From Cokeromyces recurvatus (Eukaryota; Mucoromycota; Mucoromycetes; Mucorales; Mucoraceae): 64,000 nucleotides of DNA. Shown here one piece after another: positions 57,603 through 64,000 of the stretch; positions within the stretch are counted from its first letter, which is position 1, and the number at the start of each line of letters is the position of its first letter. A program made the translations under genes and the position numbers. The notes beneath the pieces are model-generated. The model did not search any database. It was given only the letters and a program-made list of their open reading frames with translations, and was not told where the DNA came from. The DNA is taken from assembly GCF_025118155.1 (NCBI RefSeq), contig NW_026251397.1, positions 579,501 to 643,500 of the forward strand. The letters are read 5' to 3'.

Positions 57603-58998
57603 TTATTTTCTCCATTTTGCTAATTCTTCTCTAAAAGCATTTAAACGTTGCATTGAATATAAAAAGTAATCAAAATCTATTTCACTTTGATTAGCTTGAA
57701 TTAAGCCCCATAGACCCCAAGATAAATGCGTGGCCATTAACCACATGGATGTCTCCTTTTGTAAACGTTCAGGTGTGAGTGAATTATCAATTATGTTAGA
57801 ATTGTTATGTTTAGATTGTGTATCTAAGTAAGCTTTTAAAAAGCGAATTTGTTCTTCATAAGTAGGAAATTGATCCATTTTCATTTCGGCTGGATTATCC
57901 GAATGATAATCATAAGTCCATTCACAAAAATGATTGGCTATATCAAAACCACGAGGATTGTATCCTGCATATTCAAAATCGACAATAACGAGTTCATTTG
58001 ACTTTTCTAATCGAAGTATATTGCCGTATTGCGTCTATAGCATGAGTAAACAAAAGGAATTAAACTTTATAACCCTATTTTTTTTTCTTTAAAAAAATAT
58101 GTATATATATATAAATATAAATCAAAAGTAGTTACATCATTATGAGCAAATACAATGGGGGAATGAGTTGATTCTAATATTTTCTTGCATTCTTCAATTT
58201 CTGATGCTAAACGTTCTAAATTATACTCCTCGAGCACTTTAGCCCAACCATCGCTTTTTTTTAATAAAGCTGGTAATAAATTCATTACAAGACGATGCCA
58301 TTTATCAATATTATTCCAAATTTCTAATTTACTGTTGTCATAAGGATAAACTGTGACAATGTCGTGAAGCTCACGGAGACAGGAAGCGATTTGTTTTGAA
58401 GTCTTGGGATCGCGCAAGTCACGATGTGTCAATGTTGTTGATGGCAAATATTCTTCAAATCGTCCATTACCAAATATACCTAACAAACTAGGACCAATAT
58501 TTAAATGTGAGAGTCGTGCAAGCCATGCTAATTCATTGCCCCGATCTATAATTTGGTCTACACCGTTACCATATATCCTTACTAATAAACGAGGTTTGTT
58601 ATTGGCGTTAACAAAAAAGACAGCACTAATGTTGTTAAAATGTATATATATATATATAGACAATGTATAAAAGTTAGGCAAATGGTGATAAAGTTACTAG
58701 AATGAATTTAAAATAAAATACTTTGTCATTGCACCACTAACACGATCTAATTGAATATCGTGTACTTCTTCAGCCCAATCAGGAAAAAGGACTTGAACTA
58801 ATTTAAGAATCTTGTTTTTCAGATCATCTCCCTTTAATGTTCTATACAGAATATTTAGCTTTTTTTTTTAAAAAAAAAAAAAAATTAAATAAATAAATAA
58901 ACAGTACAAACGTACAATAAGTCAATAATAGTGTCACAGCCAGGAATAGAAGGTAATTCATCTTTTGAACATGGTATAGGCGATGACGGTGATGACAT
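57603..58998 (-). CDS. Choline/ethanolamine kinase
   Basis: Phosphorylates choline and/or ethanolamine with ATP, first step of the Kennedy pathway to phosphatidylcholine/ethanolamine, in the cytosol. Exons 58998-58916, 58841-58722, 58625-58136 and 58034-57603 give 374 aa. Motifs in order: RVSGAMTNAVFFV (joined across intron 2; glycine-rich nucleotide loop), LLVRIYGNGVDQIIDR, HRDLRDP, FAHNDTQYGNILRLE (Brenner catalytic loop, Asp and Asn, across intron 3) and IVDFEYAGYNPRGFDIANHF with the Mg-binding Asp of the choline-kinase motif, then FCEWTYDY. The C-terminus ELAKWRK ends the fold. Which amine is preferred cannot be read from sequence. The coding strand upstream of the ATG is a long T-rich stretch. 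Confidence 0.95.
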
Positions 58999-59169
58999 TT
59001 TAATAGAAAACAAAAATAAAGGAAAAATAAAAATAAAGGAAAAAAATAAAAATAAAAGAAAAATCTATTGTCTATGTTTAATGCCATATTTGCTTATGTA
59101 ATAAACATAAATTATTATTGAGTACAGGAAACTGATAAAATACATATATACAATGGCTTTTTTTTTTAT

Positions 59170-60444
59170 CTACTTTTTTGTTCTTCTTGATTGGTCTTCA
59201 TTTTTATATTCTTTTAATGTATCTTCATTATATCTAAAATGGATTCCATCTCCTTGGGACTCCTTCTTGAAACTTAAAGGAACTAAAAGAAAAAGAAAAA
59301 AAAACAAGAAAGCCATGAATACACGCATATAAAAACGATGATATAACAACGTACGAAACCATAGAAACTTGTTGCTACCCATAATTTCAATCCAGTTATT
59401 CCAGCAACCTTGGTTAAAAACGTTTTTGCCATTTTCAGTAAATACATCAATAAGTCTATTATCTAATGTCCCTGCTTTTTTTGCTTTATTCCAACTTTGA
59501 AACTGAGAGTTTTCAATTGTAGTTCTGTTGAGTAAAACAAGCCAAATATGAGACATAGTAAATGTTCCGATCATTACTGTAAAGATTCCGGCACTATATA
59601 TAATAAGAAAAAAAAAGTAGTGTTATAAGCATTATAATTCCATGTGTCATATGTAATATACTTTGTAAGATATTTACATGATCATTACAGCTAATGCTAA
59701 TTTATCAAATGTAGACTATATAATCATAATAAAATGAGTTTTATATATCTGCATATATTCATATACATGTATATGATATTACCAAACCATGAAAATGAAT
59801 GAATGCAGCTAATGAGGTACAAAATGTCCATGTAGCTAATATGGTCACATAACATAGGAACTGAATATAATATCGATAATTAGCAAAACCTACACAGCCA
59901 TTCACCCTATAATATTATATTCTCCCCTTTTCTTTTTAGTATGTAATGTATTTTGTATCTAGGTGCATTCAACGTACCATGGACAATGACTAGTAATTTT
60001 TTTTTATTTTATTCATTTATGTAAGAATGAGTTTTTCATAATAAAATTCAATACTACATATTTGTAACTTACTGATCCATTCTTAAAACACAAGCATCAC
60101 ATACGCTACAATGATGCGCTCTATCAGGCTTCCATATTTGACAGGTGTTACACCATTTCGGATCACCTAAGATAGTATCTGGTTTCTTTTGTAAATCTTT
60201 TTCTCCTAAAGAAGATGATACATCTCTGTCTTCTTTATTAAGGACAGTAGAAGGAGGATATCCTGGCTTTTGTGTTACAATCCTACAATAGGAAATTATA
60301 AAAAAGAAGAAAAAAACATTGAAAGGTACAAAATAGGCGATGGCCAATCCTCTTTGATTCATATTCTTCTTTAATAACACCACTACCAGTTACCATGATG
60401 ATTTATTGTATTCCTTTTTTAATATTACTTTTCTTTTCTTTTTC

Positions 60445-60481
<37 letters not shown>

Positions 60482-60828
60482 AAAAAAAGAAGAAACTTAC
60501 AAATAATTCTGTCTAGGTATCCATAATAGATAAAGACGACGAGTCCAACAATGATAATAAACGGTATCCATCCCCAATCTCTATGTTGCCCTGGTTTCTT
60601 ATCTTTTGGTAAAGGCATAGGAAAATCAGTTAATGCAGAAAATAAGAAAATGATAGGCCAGCATTTTGAATAGATGGGTGAATCTGTGTAGCAGCAGCAA
60701 CACACTTCTTTAGTATCATCCTCCTCTGTCATTATCAAATCTGATTTCCTTGATTTTTTCATACATATTTTAAAAGGATGTCGTCCTACCCTTAAAAATC
60801 GATCTGATAACCTTTCTAATCTTGACAT
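59170..60828 (-). CDS. DHHC-type protein S-palmitoyltransferase (PFA3-like)
   Basis: Membrane enzyme that palmitoylates protein cysteines; Pfa3-type members act at the vacuole or endosomes. Exons 60828-60501, 60382-60073, 59989-59978, 59906-59783, 59715-59678, 59593-59355 and 59282-59170 give 387 aa. TM1 (IPFIIIVGLVVFIYYGYL) and TM2 (RGLAIAYFVPFNVFFFFFII) are followed by the Cys-rich domain (PKWCNTCQIWKPDRAHHCSV, CDACVLRMD) and the catalytic DHHCPW. That signature is completed only by a 12-nt exon 3 that encodes HHCPW jointly with its neighbours; the next exon continues WVNGCVGFANYRYY. TM3/TM4 and a TTIE-like motif (RTTIENSQ) follow. The N-terminus has an extra Cys cluster (EVCCCCYTD). Subfamily (Pfa3 rather than Pfa4 or Akr1) is moderately sure. 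Confidence 0.92.
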
Positions 60829-60888
60829 CTTACTACAATAAAAGATAGTAGAGTGTTGTGGGTATACATATGTTTTTTAATAACAAGG

Positions 60889-60925
<37 letters not shown>
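60889..60925 (-). repeat. 37-bp poly(dT) tract upstream of the DHHC gene
   Basis: A37 on the plus strand (T on the coding strand), about 60 bases upstream of the palmitoyltransferase ATG and within the 188 bases separating it from the LAMTOR4-like stop codon. Confidence 0.85.
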
Positions 60926-60927
<2 letters not shown>

Positions 60928-61016
60928 TAAAATAAAAAATAAAAGTTTTTATTATTAATGCGGAAATTTCGCAAATACTCTGGATCAACCTCCGTACAAA
61001 AAATCTATATTTATTA

Positions 61017-61474
61017 CTACTGAGAAGGTGTATTTTGATTCGTTCTTTCAATACCATAAATGATATCATTCGATATTGTAAATGCATGATAATGATTTGG
61101 GTATGTAACTTTAGGAATGAAAATAATAATAATAATAACAATAAAAAAGAAAAACGTAAATTATATGCTTAGCCTTACATATATTATTAAATTACCTGTA
61201 ATTTGTTTTAATTTGTTTTGTAATGTCGATTTACCTAATAAGCTAGCATCTGTTAATAGTTGATATGCAGTCGAAGCAATTTTATTAGTTTCTTCTAATG
61301 AGTCTACAGATGACTGAATAATAATTAATGAATTAATTAATATTCATGTTTATATTTATAATATGTATTTTAAATCCTTCATACATGAATTACTTTTCCA
61401 TCTTGCGCCGATGCTGAAAATGACGAAATATGTCCAGGTATATTAGCCAATGCTTCAAATATTGAATCTGTCAT
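61017..61474 (-). CDS. LAMTOR4: LAMTOR4-like Ragulator/EGO complex subunit
   Basis: Small roadblock-like subunit of the complex that tethers Rag GTPases to the lysosome/vacuole for TORC1 signalling. Exons 61474-61385, 61313-61196 and 61108-61017 give 99 aa, the same length as human LAMTOR4. MTDSIFEALANIPGHISSFS parallels the LAMTOR4 start (an IP-x pair then a short loop); DGKVIHSSVDSLEETNKIAS parallels the family's G-x-V-x-x-S-x-x-D-L-x-x-x-x-x-A stretch; the C-terminal strand pair (YPNHYHAFTISNDIIYGIER) matches the final beta strands. Identity is weak by eye, so the call rests on length, start and pattern. It is divergent from eIF2B epsilon with 225 bases between ATGs, containing A14 and T12 runs each placed as T on the coding side. 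Confidence 0.75.
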
Positions 61475-61699
61475 TTTATTTTATGCTATAAATTAAATAA
61501 AATATTAGCGCCAAAAAAGGTGATGATATCTTTTTGTTTTAACTCGTATATGGGGTTCACAGTGGTACAAAATTAAACGTTGAAAGCAGTCACGAGACAA
61601 AAAAAAAAAAAAGAGTGAGGCACTATCCACTCTATAATTTGTCAACGCGAGGCCATTTTTTTTTTTTTAAGAAAAAACTAAGAATAAAAATAAAAATCA

Positions 61700-64000
61700 A
61701 TGCCACCTAAACAAAAAAAGCCCAGCAATCACGAAAACAATGAAGAAGGAGAAGAATCCTTTCAAGCTGTAATCTTGACCGACCTTTTTGAACATCAATT
61801 CTTCCCTATTTCTCATGAAATGCCTAGAGTAAAATTTAAAGCAGTAATTTAAACTGAAAAGTATGCTAGACTAATTCGTTCCTTTCTTAGTGTCTCATGC
61901 CACTTTGTAATGTTCCTTTAATTGAATATACAATGGAATTACTAGCTACTATAGATGTATTTGAAGTGCTTATTGTTTGTTCTACTCATATCGATGCCAT
62001 TAAGACCTATTTTGAGTAAATATATTGAAAAAAAAAAGTTTTTAATACTACAGATCTACTTATTTCTTTTTTCTTATAAAAAAAAAAAATAGGCAATCAT
62101 CATGGATGAAGCCTGACTCTCAACTTTCAGTAAAGATTATTCAAACGCCAGAATGCATGTCTGTGGGTGATGCACTTCGTGAACTTGATGCACGTCAATT
62201 AATCACTACAGATTTCATCTTAACATCGGGTGAGCTCATCTCTAACATTAAATTAGATAAAGCACTTGAAGAACATCGTGCTCGTAAAAAAACAGACAAA
62301 AATTCAATTATGACCATGATTCTTAAAGAAGCTTCTCGCACACATACAGCTAGGTAAAAAAAAAAATGTTTTATGTTTTAAGGAAATACTAAATGAAGAA
62401 TTGTTTTTATACAGAGCTAAAGATGCAAATAGCATTTTTGTATTGGATCCTAATACTAGCCAATGTGTTTATTATGAACCTGTCGTTTCACTTCCCCGCA
62501 AACATCACTTGGAGATTTCACCAGAGATTTTTGAAAATCGCCTTCAAATTGAATTCCGTAACGATCTTGTTGACCCTTATTTAGATATTTGCTCAGTTGA
62601 AGTTCCCGCTCTTTTCACAGAAAATTTTGATTGGCAACATCTTCGTAGTGATTTTGTACATGGCATCTTGACTTCGGACATTTTGGGTAAGACGATTTAT
62701 ACCAATATTGTAGTAGAGCCTTATGTAGCACGTGTCCAGAATGAGCAACTTTATAATACGATCAGTCATCATATCTTAAATCGTTGGGTATTTCCTATTA
62801 CGCCTGAGACTAATTTAAAAGAGGGTGATGATTATGAGTTCACGAGAGGAAATATTTATAAATCAACGAGTGTCGTTTTGTCAAGATCATGTATAATTGA
62901 CGAGAATGTACAAATTGGATTTGGTACGCGTATTGGAGAGAACACACGTATTGGAAATTCGATTATTGGAAAAAACTGTATTATTGGAGATAATGTTGTA
63001 TTAAAGGGTGTTTTTATATGGGATAACGTGACTATTGGAGATAACTGTATTATAGAAAAGAGTATTATTGCCAATCATGTTCAAATTTTAGAAAATTCAA
63101 CTATTGCTCAAGGTTCACTTGTATCCATTGGTGTAAGTAGATTAATTCACTTTATATATATTTATACATGTTTCTATTTATTCAACAACAACAACAACAA
63201 AAAACGCGTTTTATTTTATTTATCTTTGTATAGGTGTCGCTTGGTCCTGAAGCACAAATTCCTAAATATTCAAGACTCAGTCTTTTACCTCAGCCAAAGA
63301 TGAGTGCATTTGAAAGCAGTGATGAGGAAGAGGATGAAGAAGAGCGACAACCTGTCATTCAGGGCAAAAATGGACCTGTCTATTTCTGGACAATTCAAAC
63401 AGATGATGACGATGTTGATATTCGTAATCTGAAACTTGGTTCATTAGCTTATGATATGGCTGATCTTGTTCTAGAGGATGGGGATATTACAGATAGTGCT
63501 AGTGAAGTAGGTGAATCAGATGATGAATCTGACATTGGATCGCTCAGTGGAGGATCCTGGGCTCTCGAAAGTAGTATAGCAAAAAAGACAGAAGAATTCA
63601 AAAAAGAAATTGCACAAACTATTGAACGTTCTATAAGTGAGGACCATAGCGTATATACAGCAGCCTTAGAAGTTACAGGTTTACGTATGTCTAGTAATGG
63701 ATCTTATACTGATATTCGAGAAGTTATTATTCCAATCATCATGAATCATATTGATCCTAAAAATTCTGTTCAAAGCTTAAAATCTGTATTAAATAAATGG
63801 GCACCTCTTATTGGAAAAATGACACATTTACCTGAAGATCAAGTGCATGTTCTACAAGTATTGCAAAAGCATTGTGCATCCCAAGAATACTTGAGTAAAC
63901 TATTCTTAGGTGCCTTACAAATGTTTTACAATGCAGATATTGTGGAAGAAGACGCAATTAGAACTTGGTATGAATCTGATAAATCAAAGGCTAATCCTGC
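61700..64000 (+). CDS. GCD6: Translation initiation factor eIF2B epsilon subunit (5' part, cut by window end)
   Basis: Catalytic subunit of the guanine-nucleotide exchange factor for eIF2. Exons 61700-61828, 61891-62015, 62093-62353, 62415-63132 and 63234 onward are in frame to base 64000 (about 623 codons seen). The nucleotidyltransferase-like domain begins SFQAVILTDLFEHQFFPI, then PRCLMPLCNVPLIEYTMELL across intron 1, and DFILTSGELISN. The left-handed beta-helix follows with hexapeptide repeats (IGENTRIGNSIIGKNCIIGD, then IWDNVTIGDNCIIEKSIIAN). An acidic linker (ESSDEEEDEEE) leads to the start of the W2/HEAT C-terminal GEF domain, which is truncated by the window. The essential NF-type region in the beta-helix is intact. 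Stress regulation through eIF2 phosphorylation is known for the family. Confidence 0.96.

Noticed and set aside
1..64000. CRISPR arrays, operons and other prokaryotic features
   Set aside because: The sequence is eukaryotic with spliceosomal introns; no direct-repeat/spacer array or ribosome binding site pattern was seen.

Overview
The window is strongly AT-rich eukaryotic DNA. Genes are split by many short GT-AG introns (mostly about 45 to 110 bases), homopolymer A/T runs reach tens of bases, and several families are fungal (Bem3-type RhoGAP, ERT1/AcuK regulator, Eaf1/Vid21). I infer an early-diverging filamentous fungus, most likely Mucoromycota. Gene models were built by hand: exons were joined where GT-AG sites keep frame and restore family motifs. 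No search or alignment program was run.

Layout. 0-10.7 kb, all on the minus strand: MSH3 (5' part only), a ceruloplasmin-like multicopper oxidase, an HDAC/acetylpolyamine amidohydrolase-family enzyme, a small bZIP factor, a carnitine/acylcarnitine-type mitochondrial carrier and an acyl-CoA oxidase. 11.7-19.2 kb: a secreted SGNH/GDSL phospholipase-like enzyme, sulfiredoxin, an Asp/Ala-repeat surface protein, a second mitochondrial carrier and the splicing factor BUD31. 21-28.4 kb: a short protein that looks like the calmodulin-binding tail of calcineurin A with no phosphatase, then NuA4 subunit EAF1 and an ERT1/AcuK regulator. 28.4-32.5 kb: gene-poor DNA with coding remnants and a 1330-bp element bounded by perfect 109-bp inverted repeats. 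32.5-48.8 kb: a P4-ATPase flippase, a gene-poor gap, a Bem3-like PX-PH-RhoGAP and an intronless sugar transporter. 49.6-57.6 kb: SRS2 helicase, a decayed partial SRS2 copy, a 1416-bp TIR element with a nonsense-mutated gene resembling PD-(D/E)XK/Rpn nucleases, an adjoining 211-bp MITE and a 54-bp tandem repeat. 57.6-64 kb: choline/ethanolamine kinase, a DHHC palmitoyltransferase whose signature lies on a 12-nt exon, a LAMTOR4-like Ragulator subunit, and eIF2B epsilon (cut by the window end).

Functional links are modest. The acyl-CoA oxidase and the acylcarnitine-type carrier lie in tandem and fit one fatty-acid oxidation route. MSH3 and SRS2 are both repair/recombination genes but are far apart. 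Most genes have a pyrimidine or poly(dT) tract on the coding strand just upstream of the start, which looks like the shared promoter style of this genome. The most novel items are the calcineurin-tail protein, the two TIR elements, the SRS2 remnant, the acyl-CoA oxidase with an apparent PTS2 and a substituted catalytic glutamate, and the multicopper oxidase lacking first-domain copper ligands.
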